A stretch of 64,000 nt of DNA from Citrus sinensis (taxonomy: Eukaryota; Streptophyta; Magnoliopsida; Sapindales; Rutaceae). The stretch lies in contig NC_068556.1 of NCBI RefSeq assembly GCF_022201045.2, positions 4,132,001-4,196,000 of the forward strand, read 5' to 3'. The notes below the pieces were generated by a model. That model worked only from the letters and a program-made list of their open reading frames with translations, was not told the origin of the DNA and did no database searches. Shown here piece by piece: positions 25,590-37,958 of this stretch. How positions within the stretch are numbered: the stretch's first letter is position 1; each line of letters starts with the position of its first letter. The position numbers were made by a program, and so were the translations under genes.

Positions 25590-28500
25590 TCACATTCGCG
25601 AATCAATTGTACCATCAGCTCTTTTACTTGTTGGTCCGTCTTTCTGATAGTTTGCCTTTATAAACTGAATCACAAGTGAAGCTAATTCATCCTGATGTGA
25701 AGTGAACTCATGGTCGGCTCCTTCTATGATGTGCAGCTTATGGTTAGGTATGAACTTATCGAACTCCAAAGCATCTTCTGCCGGTACCATTTTATCCTTG
25801 GTTCCATGAATTGTCAACACCCTGTAAATGATAGCAAGGACATTAGGACACATTGGTGTAATAAGAGTCAAAATTACAATCTCCAATAAATAGAAAAATG
25901 AATACTTCAAAAGACCCTTAGTCGTATTTTATACTTTAAATGCTCTTCCCAAATGTTCATTGACATTAAATTACATGGAGGTCCAAATTAATGCTTTATC
26001 TCAGAGGAAAATATGCATCTGTGGATCAAACAGTTTTAGATTTCCTATAACATGACATTTCGCCTTCATTTTAGGTACTTGAAGAATATTTAACTTTGAT
26101 GGTAGAATAATAAGGAAACAAATGCCACTGGCAGTTGATATTAACATCTGTTCTTGATTCTAGACAATTAACTCAACAGTTATATAACTTGATGAGAGAT
26201 TAACTATTTTAATTTCAAACTGTCTAGGCTGGTTGGATCAAACTAGCAGATTAAGACTACTTTAAGCGATTCCACAAGATGGCATAAACAAAAGCATACA
26301 TTATGAATCCACTATATTCCAAAGGGGCAGATCCAAGAAATCTTATTCATTCTAAACATCAGTAAGAAAAAATTGACTCAGGCTCCTCTCGTGCGGCTTC
26401 ATAGAAACTGTATGTCAAATAAGATTCAGAATACTATCCTGAACTTCCTCTTAAATGTTAATTTTCATCATTTTGGATAACAAACTTCCCCCAAAAAAAG
26501 GAATGTTCGCCAGCAAATTCCAAATTGGCATGCTTGATTATTGTCTTCCATATCTAAGTTACTTTCCTCACTCTATTTTAATTAAAAAGAGAGAAGCAAA
26601 GTAAGTTTAACAACAGTCCCTCTGCCTTCACATAAATTGAGATGAAGAATGTAAATAAACCAGGTGTATGTAAAAGCAGATTAAGAAACTTCACCATATC
26701 AGACAGAAATTTTGGCTGGCATTTTTCACAAGAAACATGAGCAAGGATTTACAATCATGCAATCTGTTAAATGAATTGTGCCCTAGTACCTGCAGTCTTG
26801 GCAAATCATATGGCATGCTGCATGAATATCAGTGGATAAGCGGTCCATCAAACTTTCTTGAGTCACACGATACTCAAGCTTTCCTAACAAGAAGAAGAAA
26901 AAAATATCAGGTCAATGTACAATAAAAGTAATCGTAAGAATTGCTTGTTAAATACACAATCATTGTAATCTCAAGATTATATGATCCCCGGTATTCCATA
27001 AACAAGGCTATTTAAGTTGTAAACTCTAATGTTGCTTGACCATACTCCAGAAAGTATAGAAAATAAAATATTTCAAAGGAGAAGCACACCTGTAGTCATA
27101 TGAAACAAGCATCATATAACTAATGACAAGTTAGTGCTATAATAACAATTGATAGCTTACCCTTTTTATTCCTAACATCAATGAATCCATTCTGCTTGAT
27201 TCTCTGTAAATATCCTAGCCCCAAGCGACCTTCAATGCCTCTCTTGAGATTGAACCGGCCAGAAATATTGATGACTATACTTATGTCGTTATACTTTGAA
27301 GCATACAAAAGCACCGCATTTCCTCCTGTAGGAACCCTTTTCAGCAATATGGCACTTTCAAAAAAGGAAAAATGAAACAAATATTTAAACTCTTCTAAGC
27401 CAAGTAGGTCTGATTGAGGAAACATAAGTTCCAAAGTCATCGCTCTAAGCAGATTTTATGAGTGCGTCACTGTCAAGCATATATGGACTGAGAAAACCGT
27501 TTTTGCAACTATATAGTACCAACAAACTTTAAGCAGAAATTTCTAGTGGCATCAGCAAATAGAATTTGAAATTTGTGGATCATTAGCATGATAACAATGT
27601 TCCATTTACCAGTTTATTCAATCTATGATTACTCACACCTGGACCTATATATGTTGTCAGGTGTATCAAGATGAAATCACAATATTTATAGGTGTGATTT
27701 CTGAATTGAGCCTAACAAGCTAATTTAAAGACCTTTGCTGTGTCCAATAATTGCAGTTATTACACGCCCCTTCGCACAGAAGTCTTGGACTATGGCACGC
27801 AAATCCTCAGCTTCTCTGCGGTAGTTACCATACAAAAATGACCCTTCACTTTCTCTACAAAACAAATTACAAGCAACTGCTTATCATCATTAGAAGAATG
27901 TGTTTAGAAAGAAATTACATCAAAGTCTAACATTTGTTACTTCATAAGTCCAAATTATATTTGCTAAGAAATCTCGCATGAGTTACATGCTTTTATGTGA
28001 ATCTGAATTTGCTGGTAGCAGGAGGAGATACTGGACGTGTGTGATTTGAGGTTGGTGTAAAGTAATTCATTTGAAGTTACTGTGTTTGTTCACCTCAACT
28101 TTAAATCCCTGAAATGAAGACAATAAGAAGAGGCCATTAAAGCCCCTTAAATGGCCAGTTAAAACACACCCTTACTAGGCATCAGCGCTACAAATCTAAT
28201 TAAGAAAAACAGAACACTGGCCATAAAACACCGGACTTGGTACACTGCTAGAGGCAATACAAACTTGTTGAGCCTCCAAAGTTAGCAGAAAATGCAGCAT
28301 TAGATTCAACAGCAATAAGAGCAGTATGAACTAATTACTTCAAGAAACTAATGATAAAGTAACAAAGGTCTCGCAGCTTCACATGCTCTCGAGCAATTTT
28401 GGCATTGTATGCTGATGATGCCCAACGTTGAAAATTTCTCAATGGAAATTCAATAGACTGTAAAAATATAAATGGAATTTGAAAAGAAAAGGCTGATGAA

Positions 28501-29332
28501 ATTACTAGGGAGAGTTCACATCACTAAGCAAGGTTTAATATATCCACAAGCGAACCCTTAGAAATTAAAGGCCCAGTGGGTTGCAACTGAAAATTGTTTT
28601 CTGCCAAGACGAAGTTCACTCAGTTGATGTTTAATTGCTTTTACTGTAATCATCCTACCCATTCCCAGAAAAGTCGAAGCGGAAGGCACTGATTCCTTCT
28701 CTTTCCAAAGCAGCAGCAAGGTTCACCATGGGGATTCGATCCTACAGACAAAACATCACGTTTAGAAAACCAACCTCAATTTCAGAACTGATAGCTAACA
28801 CTTCTAACTATGTTAATAAATTGAAACCCACAATTTGTCCTAAGATGCGTGAACACTTCAGAAGCAAACTCACATTTTGGAATACAAACTCAGAATTCAC
28901 CAAATTGGACTAGTAATAAATATATTCGAATAATCGTAGAATAATATGAAGCGTATGACTTTTCAGAACGACCAACCTTTGTGGATTGAAATCCATGGCA
29001 CACGATAACAAGCTGCTTTGAACCAGTTTCATGTAATATCCCCACAAGCTTCTCACCGTGGCTGTTGGGAATTACAACTCTGCGCCGCTGAACCACTATA
29101 GGAAAGATTGAATATTTTAGAGATTTTATTATAATTGACACACAGACACATGCACTGCGTCTATGCAAAAACCTTAAAATTTAGAAACAAATTTAAATTT
29201 TCGGCAACATAATCTTTTCTTTAACCAGATTGTTTGTTTTTGATATTTGATATGAACGAAGAGGCCGCGTCACTCACCCGGGTCCTGCTGGAAACCTTGC
29301 CGATAACTCTGAGTCGGCCGGGTCACGGACAT
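25590..29332 (-). CDS. Alpha/beta-hydrolase family protein (serine aminopeptidase S33-like)
   Basis: Seven exons on the minus strand, from 5': 29278-29332, 28977-29095, 28659-28741, 27733-27854, 27161-27325, 26790-26883, 25590-25821. All junctions are GT-AG and in phase, giving 289 residues. The start is MSVTRPTQSYRQGF. An oxyanion-loop region reads QLVIVCHGFQSTK. The nucleophile elbow is IIGHSKGGNAV (Ser125), the acid is probably Asp222 in HGTKDKMVP and the base His250 in EGADHEF, so the triad looks complete. No signal peptide is seen, so a cytosolic enzyme is likely. Close plant homologues are annotated only as alpha/beta-hydrolases, and the substrate cannot be inferred. Introns make up three quarters of the locus. 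Confidence 0.88.
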
Positions 29333-29689
29333 GGTGTGAAATGACGAATCGCCTGTGATGCCTTCGCCTGATTAAGGAGAAACGTTGAAGATTGATGGCC
29401 CAATACATGCGATCATACGACAAAGAGTGAAACACAGACACGTCCGTCATTCAGTTATGTTCGGTTAAAAGTTCCTGTCATATTATTATTATTTGTCAGC
29501 AATTTTTTTTTTTTTAACCTTTCAAATACAATTTTTTTTCAAAATAAAATCTTTCTTTTGCAAAATATTTTGGGTTGATTTCACCACACCTCCTAAATTT
29601 ATCTGCATTCTTTTTAACTTTAAACCTTTTTTTTTTTTTTTTAAGTTTACATTATCGCTTTGCCTTCATGTGGTTATTAAATTTTATCC
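29333..29689. other. Promoter side of the hydrolase gene
   Basis: Short 5' UTR and T-rich spacer with T-runs near 29506 and 29630. No gene. Confidence 0.5.
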
Positions 29690-29843
29690 TTAATTCAGTT
29701 GAAAAAATGGTACACATTTCACTAATGAATCTCACATAAATTCACTTGAATATATATACACACACAAACACACATATGCACCCACGAGCCTCAAGTGAGA
29801 TTTATTGATGAGATATGGACCAAAACTCAATTAGTTAATTAGC
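29690..29843. mobile_element. Probable foldback MITE
   Basis: Two arms in inverted orientation: left taattcagttgaaaaaatgg...aatgaatctcac...ttcacttga, right tcaagtgagatttattgatgag...ggac.aaaactcaatta. They flank a short (CA)n-like core. The arms are imperfect (several indels) and no clean target duplication is visible. Confidence 0.5.
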
Positions 29844-31390
29844 TAACACATGTTTTTGACTTTTGAGAACGTTATTGGGCTTTTTTTATTTATTTATTTA
29901 ATGGATCCTATTATTATTACAATGAAAAAATAAATATTGTAGTCCAATGTGACATTACGATCGTACGATGATACATGAGTTATTTTTTTTCCTTTTTTTT
30001 AATAAGATAAATTAAAGCTTTACTTAGTTGTGTTGTTGAATAATTATAATTTAAAAGCTATAATATTAAAAATATTTAATAAACACCTACCATCTACTAT
30101 TTTATTTAAAAAAAAAAAACAAAGTATGTCTTTTATTAAAGACCAATTAATGACCAACAATATAATGCCACAGGGGCACAAATACACAATATTATACCAC
30201 ATGAGTATAAATACACGATAACTAAACTTAAGTACAATATGTAAGATAAAAGACTCAAACCCAAGCTAGGACAATTCCTAACAACAACTATAATTACAAA
30301 CTGAAAAGAGAATAAGAATTTCACTATAATTAAAACTAATTAAAATTAGCCGGAATTTATAGATTGCTGTCAATCTCAACTAATACAAATGAAATCTCTT
30401 TCCAATTCGGAGAAGGAAAATAGTAACACAATACGCCATAACACGATACTAATTAAAAACACAACCAAAAAAAAAAAAACCACAAATCTCAACAACATAA
30501 CCACCCCATCAGCAGAATCCGCAGCAAATCTCGATGAGCTCTCAATCCATTCCATGCCATTAAACCTGCACCAGGTCATATCATAGTATCGATGCATCAC
30601 TATTAGAGCCATTCATCAACTCCAATTCCGAACATTGACATAATTTCAATCCGAACTCAGAGTTGACACCATCTAAGACCATGCCAGATCTCAAGATGAG
30701 CAGATAAACAACATCCAACAAACGACAAAGAACACCAACCACCATAAAGAAAAGAAAATAAAATAGGAAAACTAGAAAAATTAAAACATAAAAGTAAATA
30801 GGAGTCTGAAAATAAAACAAAAACAAAAAACAAAAAAGAATGGCAAGAGAGAGAGAACCCCTCTCCACTTGGAGAAACACCCTTTTTCTCTTAGAGGAAG
30901 TAGCTAGTGGAATGGAGTTTAGAAACTCGCTCTACGTTACTTTTAAATGTAGATCAATTTCGGCAGTTCCGGTGGATAGACAATCTTCACCTCTTCCTTC
31001 ATGGGAAGAGAGTCATGCTTTCTCCAGCCACGTGCCTCCATCATTTACTATTCTCAGTTCAAACAATTTTACTGTTGCAGATGAATCACCAATTGAGTGT
31101 TTGCCTACTACGCAACCGACTGACGAACAAGAAGCAGTAATTTGTGATTGGAGTTGATTGTTTGGATGAGCCACCATTAGCTGTTGATTTAGTATTAGGA
31201 GATAATACTCCAGCTACTCTAAGTTCAAGAACCTCAAATAATGCACATGTGCCCAGAATAAATTTACTTGCTAGTAGCAGTAATTTTCTGCATAGCAACA
31301 AATATAAATTCTTAGCAAAAATTAAGTCTTTAAACAACTAAGTTATTCTAATGAATTAACAACAATGAAAAAAGTCGTGTAATTTTGAGG

Positions 31391-31477
31391 TCCTGTAATT
31401 GTGCAATACATGAAGTTTGTGTAATTGCGCAATACATGAAGGTCGTGTAATCGTGCAATACATGAAGATCGTGTAAT
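31391..31477. repeat. 26-bp tandem repeat, about 3.4 copies
   Basis: Units of 25-26 bp at 31391, 31416 and 31442 share gcaatacatgaag and cgtgtaat, with a partial fourth at 31468. A small perfect stem, acacga-ccaaa-tcgtgt, follows at about 31505. Units abut directly with no spacers, so this is not a CRISPR-type array. Confidence 0.85.
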
Positions 31478-32225
31478 ACACAACCTTGAATCTTACATAA
31501 CCTTACACGACCAAATCGTGTGTTACATGACAAAATTATAATCGGCACAATCCATCAATTTTTCACAATTTGCATGCAACAAAACAACTAAAAAATTGTT
31601 TTCGAACATGTTATTAGAGACCCGCAACTAATTAATCTATTTTTTCAATATAAAACCCTAACTTTTTATTTTTTTCCCTGAATATCAACAAAAAAACTAA
31701 TTACAAGGAATTACTTACCTCAACTAGTTACATTTTAACCATTTTGCAGTAAAAGATCAGCTCTCATTGGCGATTATGTAGCGACGAACTAGACTTCTCT
31801 TTCTCAGTTGTGGCAGCTTCCCCTTCTCAGGCTCAATTTTCTCGTATTCGCAGTACAACCTTTGAGGATTTGGAATAGGCTACGAGATTTTCACCAATAC
31901 TCGATCACCACAGTCAGTGCAAAATTTGTTTATGAACTTGATAACTTTACCATTGTTTTGCAACTCCGCATCTTTATCTGCATGACAACTCCAGCTACCT
32001 TTAATTAGATGATGACACTAGTCTTGTTGTTTTGCCTTGCTTTGTTGATATTCTGATGGCGTTTATGATTTTGTGGCCGCTAAAGTGTGTTGGAAGCTGA
32101 ATTTAAATACACGAACCTACCAAATACAATTTTGAATTTTTCTATTTCTGCAACAGCCAGCTGTTTTAACTTACCAAGCTAATAGCATGCAATGTAATAT
32201 GTCGGACTTTAAAGTCCAAATTCTA

Positions 32226-32330
32226 TTAACACTAATGGCAATCTTTGTAATTTTTTCAACTTTAAAGCCTAATTGAAAATTAACATTAATGGCAATCTTT
32301 GTTATTTATTTAACTTCAAAGGCAATATTA
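32226..32330. repeat. 54-bp period direct duplication
   Basis: Two adjacent copies begin ttaacactaatggcaatctt (32226) and ttaacattaatggcaatctt (32280) and stay similar through caa/acttcaaag. Probably a local slippage duplication. Confidence 0.8.
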
Positions 32331-33168
32331 AGAATAATTATTACATTTTTTGGCCTATTAAGACATTTCACTTTTTAAATATTTAAATCATATAAACAAC
32401 TTACTTTTTCATATTTTATTGTTTATTTTATAAGTCTCCCCATATCTTCTGGTAGACATGTCAAATTAACTGCTTCTTTTGAATTCGCACACTATTATTA
32501 AGAACTTATTCCATTACAAGTTGGGGTATTTTTTTATTTTAATTAGTCAACGTTAGTTAGCTATTAAAAATAACAGTTTTTAGGGTAAATTGAAGTATAC
32601 TTTTGAGGGGTGAATTAAAATATATCAATCTAATAAGGGGGTGGGATGAAAATTACCCTTAAAGAATAATCAGAAAAGTTGCATATAATATCAAACAAAG
32701 AAGAACAATCATAGTGAAGAGAAGAACATTGGAGATTTACGTGGCTCTGATTCGTTAGGCTTACATTTATGTGGACAGACACGCTCTTTTTGATTTTATG
32801 AATCACCAAGGATTTTATAATGGAAAAACTTTAATTATAGAGGTTTCAAGAGCTCAAAAAACTCTCCTCTACCTTAGGGCCTGCTCGATATTATTTTTAA
32901 GGGCTTGTTTTCATTTTCGTTCTGAGAGTACAAGTGTAATTCTTGTTCAGTAGGCTGGATCCAAAAAAAAAATTATAAAACAAATAATTCATATTCCTTT
33001 TTATTGTTATAAAACTAAGAACGTGTTTAACACGTTGTCAAACAAATCACAAATTATATCATAAAAATTTTTGCAAAACTAAACCCAAGCCTAATCTCCT
33101 TATCTGAATCGAAATTCACGTCTCCCTCTTTCTCTCCGTCACAATTCTTCAACCACAATTCGTCACAG

Positions 33169-33189
33169 CTCTCTCTCTCTCTCTCTCTC
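33169..33189. repeat. (CT)n microsatellite
   Basis: About ten and a half perfect CT units. Confidence 0.95.
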
Positions 33190-35937
33190 CATCATGATTC
33201 TTCAACCAAAATTGACTGCTGCGGCATCTCGGTTGAGGATCGACTAGTGCCGCTCTACTGCTGCATCTCTGTTGAGGAATAATTGGTGATGTTGCTGCTG
33301 CTAGGTCTGTGCTCTGTCTCGACTGTTGGTGGTGGTGGTGCTGTTGCTGCATCTCTACTCTGTCTCGATTGGTGTTGCTACTGTTGTTCTCCCTCAGGTT
33401 GCTCCTATAAAGAGATCCGGACATATATGTTGAGGATTGACATTGGCTTACTGGTATTATTCTTCTATTTGGCTAAATTTTGAGTAGTTATTATTTAGTT
33501 TGTGTGTGTAATTTCATTATTCTTATATTTCCAACCTTTACTTGTCTCTTTGTTTTGAGGAACAAGAAAAGAAAAGTAGTTTAAGAGAAATAATGAGAGT
33601 GGAAATGGCAATGTTGTCAATGAAGAAGAAATGTTTCATTTTTGCTTTGGTTCTGTGTCTTATTATAGATGTGGGATTTGGTGGTGGTGTCTTTGTTATC
33701 GCAGGTTCAACAAATCTTTTGGCAAGATTTTTTATACTTTTAGTTATGGGATTTGGTTCTTGCTTTCCAGTTTGGGTCTTGCAATTGGAATAGCTGGAAA
33801 TTTTTTACCTACAATATTAGTGAAGCCATCATCAAAGAAACTGGTATTTGTTTGCCAGCTCATATGATTCGTTTGTTTTATTATACCATACTAAGAAGCA
33901 ATTAACAAGTTGGTAATGATAATTTTGAAAATCTTGTTATCGAGAATAAAAGACAAGCAAATTAATTCACTTGGGTTATAGAGAATTTGGGTGAATGAAG
34001 GATTATAATTCTGAAAATAGTGCAGTAGTAGATGAATAGCTAAAGGTTGAAATAGAGTTGGCTGGGGATAGAAAGAATGACTTCGGTCAAATAGGCTTGA
34101 TTAATTCAAATGGCAAATAGTCTTCTTTACAATTAGAGGGCTTGCATATCTTGAGTTTTTTAAGAAAGTGATAGCAGCGATGATGATAATATTGATTCTC
34201 ATTATGTCTTCACAATTACAGGTTTGCCTTTTACAAGTACTTGCTTAAGCTTTACGGGTTTTACTATATAAATAATACACTAGGAAAATGTAGTTTGTTA
34301 TTATCTAATGATTTGCATTTTTTAGTTTAATTTTTGCTGAATGCATTGAAATTACAACAAAATGATTGTGATTGGATATGAAATGCACAAGGAACCTATG
34401 TATATATACACCATATATTATTTTCAGCTCTGTGTTTTGGACAATTCGGTTTTTATATTGGCTTCATGTTATGTTTGTAACGGTTGTGCTTTTGCATCTT
34501 GTTTGCCAAACAAGCACTTTTTACTTGATGGCTTATGTCTACCAACCACCCTCACTTTATAGGTAGTTATTGCATTCGACAAAGCACCTGGAATCTAAAC
34601 ATAAGAATGAATTTCGTGAAGTCGCAATGGCATATGAGACTGAGCCAGGGCTTTCCATTGCAGCAAGCGATACGAAGGGCATGGTCCCAAACTCTGTATT
34701 TGCAAACAACTTATTGTTGTTGTATTCATCATTGATTAAATGTGAATATTGTAAATTAAACTATTTTTGTATTTTAATTCTTTTCTATGAATGAAATCTG
34801 ATATGAAATCTTAACTGCAGAGATGAATGAATGGTATAAGAGATAGAATTGCAACTTCTATATAGCATGATTACACATGTAATGCATGATGTTCATCATG
34901 TAATGTTTTATAATTATTTTGTTTAAATCATGTGTAGTAATATCTTAATTATAGTGTAAAAATAATAACAATATAATTTTTTTTAATTAATGCTAATACT
35001 CAAATTTTATTATCATATAATATTTTTATAATTATTTTGTTTAAATTATTTATGGGATGGTTGTGTATGTATTAGTTAAAAAATTATGTTTGATTATAAG
35101 TATGAATTAAATATTTAGTCAAAATTGTTTTTGAAAACAGTACTACCAAACACATATTTATTGTTTTTATCCTTCTCAATTGTGCGTACCAAACACATTT
35201 TACTGTTTTCGTTTTAAAATAAATGATACAAAAAATAATACTAGATGCATACTTAAATTCAAAATACGGCAACTACAAAACATCATTTTCATTCTCATTT
35301 TTATTTTCAAAAAATATTAATTCAAAAATAATACCGAACATGCCCTTAGAACTTCCTTATTGTGTTCTCTCAAAGTGTTTATTACATAGATTGTAAAGAA
35401 TCCTAGTAAGATAAGGTAAGTGAAGATTTGCCTTGTGATGCAAGTAACACAAAAAATGACCTAATTACATCAAAAACTCCTAAATAAATTTTATAATAGT
35501 TATCCAATCATCTTATGCCATGTAATTTAAATCTTCAGTCTTAAATTAGCTTCCCTGAAACACAGGATCTATCCTGCTAGTTTAGCTTAGCTATCCTCCA
35601 TGTCAGAAAACTTATAGCCATTGAATTTCTACCCATAATCTTACATGAATCAATCTTGATACTAGGAATCACAATAAACTATAATGAGTAAAAAACTCTA
35701 CATTAAGCTCGCTTTTCCCATACGAAAAATATATACATATTTATATATAATGCTAAACCACGACATGCCATAGTACCTAAGAACATTTAAAACAAATTCA
35801 CCAAAACTTCATTTGTCACTTTCAAGACTTTCACATTTTCTTTCAGATCACTTAATTAGAAAACTTCATTCAATCACCCTTACTAGGACTAGCATAAAAG
35901 TCATACTTTGACATAACAATTCATTTTGGGCTTCACG

Positions 35938-36435
35938 TAGGTGTGGCAATATGGGTCAGGAATTGATTATTTGATTCAAATTAAATGGGTCTATGTTTGA
36001 AAAAATTGATTCATTTAATAAAAGAGTGAATTCGATTTGATTCATTAAATAATTTGGATTTGAGGTCATTGATTCATTTAGGAATTGTTTGTATTTTGTA
36101 GGATGTTAATTCTATCGTTTTTTAATTATATTTTTGCTTATTTTTTGTTTATTAGTTACTATTTTTATAAATGAAGTATAAATGAATCTAGGTTCAATCA
36201 ATTTGTTATTAATTCTACATAAATGAATGGTAAACGAATCCAAAATCAATTCGATTCATTTAATTTTGTGCAATAAATAAATTTAAACAACATTTGTTTA
36301 ATAAAAGAATCAAATTTGAATCATGAGATTAGGATTCGTTTAATAAATCAATTGAATTCAAATCCATTGAATTTTTATAAAATTCATTTACTATTCAATT
36401 TGAATTTGGTTCGTTTATTCGTTTTGCCACCCTTA
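35938..36435. mobile_element. Non-autonomous hAT element with exact 8-bp duplication
   Basis: Left end TAGGTGTGGCAA and right end TTGCCACCCTTA are near-perfect 12-bp TIRs of the TAGGGGTGGCAA hAT type. The flanks are gcttcacg at 35930-35937 and 36436-36443, identical. Repeats of gattcattta and its inverse fill both subterminal regions. 498 bp, non-coding. Confidence 0.9.
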
Positions 36436-36443
36436 GCTTCACG

Positions 36444-37958
36444 TAAACATCCTTCACCCACTTATTACTTAACAAAAAATATATAGAATACCTATTAAGC
36501 AAGTAACAAATTAAAATACCCAAAAAAAATTTAAATGAAATTGCTTCAAATTCAATTTGTTAAAATTCACTTTCTCATTTCGTAGAAAACATAGTGCATA
36601 TTCATGCTTATACTAATGAATCTTCACACATACATATGCTATGCATGCAGTCATGCTTGACAAATAATAGCACATCACATAAATACAAAGGTAAATCACA
36701 TAGATCCATATCCATACATATTAGAAAATGTTTTTCAATCATGTCAATCATATACATTTATTTATTGTAATTTTTTGAGAAGTCTCATTTACTTACCTCT
36801 TGCCTCCACAAAATAATAAAAGTATCTCACTATCTTTGGCCTACAGTCAAGTAACAAAAACTATTCTAAGATAAACAAGTCAAATCATGGTCATAAACTC
36901 GAATGTCATCAAATTTCTCATTATAAAAACATTTATAATTCAACCTTAAATAATCTCAATATCAATTTCAAAATAAAAAAGACCTTGTTCTCTAATTTTT
37001 AATAAACTATTCCCATATCAGAAAAATCTCTAATTTTACAGAGCACACATTGACATACTAAAAATTCGATAGTAAAAGTTTCTTAGCTTAATTCTTAAAT
37101 AGATATTGAAAGCAATTATTGTTTCTAACTTTCACAAATTTGTCAAACTGTTTTTAAATTTGACCTTACTTTAAAAATACAAAACAATTTATCCATCATA
37201 AAATCAAGAAACTTTGCAAAAATATACTAGACATACATACAAATAATTGTTCCAAATTTCATAGTTTTTTAAGAAATGTAGTTATGGTAAAATAATTTTG
37301 TAATTCATGTTTTTCACTAAAATAAGAAATTTTTAAGTTTTCATACTTGAGTTTGAAAAATTATAATAAATTAAACTCTTATCTGATTATATTAAAACAA
37401 ATTTCAAAACACTCTTAGGGATAGCTAATTTAGCACATAAAAGTTCTAGAATCAAAATCAATTTGTACTAATTACAATGGTTTTTAAACAACCAATTGTC
37501 ATTATATTTTTCTGTAAAATCTTATATTACTACTACTACCCTTATCTAATCATGCTTAAAAATTATCAAAGACCAAGAACAAAAACTTACCTTCAATCTT
37601 CTCTCTCTTATCTCTTTCAACATAATACTCACTTCAATTGATATAACTTTGATGATGTTGAGCAAGATTACTCAAGATATCATCCAAGATCAAGCAAATT
37701 CAAAACCCAAAGGGCTTCAATGAATCTTGCCCTCAAGCTTTTCTTCCCCTTCACTCTTCGCCTGATCATTCTCCTTGCTAAAAACAAGACAAAATTTTCT
37801 TTTTATAGTAAGCTAGGGTTTATCTCAGGGTTGGGAAAAGACTAAAATGTTCTTGACTTAAGGAAATGACTAAAATACTAAGCAATTGGGCGTACTGCAA
37901 CATTATTGATTGAGCTCACCATAAGTACATGAATACCACGAATGAAACACAGTCAAGA
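36444..37958. other. AT-rich flank downstream of the receptor kinase
   Basis: No gene. On the minus strand, 37600-37910 has the look of an LTR leader (TATA-like tataaaaagaaa followed by a GA-rich stretch), but I could not define ends or a target duplication. Confidence 0.4.

Larger units (their letters stand above)
29844..35929. other. Gene-poor 6-kb AT-rich interval
   Basis: No gene I can support. Open frames at 30840-31157 and 33542-33793 lack recognisable domains and splice partners. The stretch 35080-35345 repeats tgtgtttggta-like motifs and may be a degraded MITE. Separate small repeats are listed on their own. Confidence 0.5.

Noticed and set aside
30840..31157. 105-codon open frame
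   Set aside because: No domain, no splice partners, and the overlapping frames are equally open.
31391..31477. CRISPR-like array
   Set aside because: Units abut with no spacers, only three copies, and the setting is a plant nuclear genome.
32580..32665. Small inverted repeat (tagggtaaatt / aattaccctta)
   Set aside because: Arms of only about 11 bp and no target duplication; too weak to call a MITE.
33542..33793. 83-codon open frame with hydrophobic segments
   Set aside because: Could suggest a small membrane protein, but no family match, no clear exon structure, AT-rich spacer on both sides.
35355..37905. Possible 2.5-kb LTR (TGTGTTCTC to CTGCAACA)
   Set aside because: Ends are not inverted repeats of each other and the flanking 5-mers do not match.
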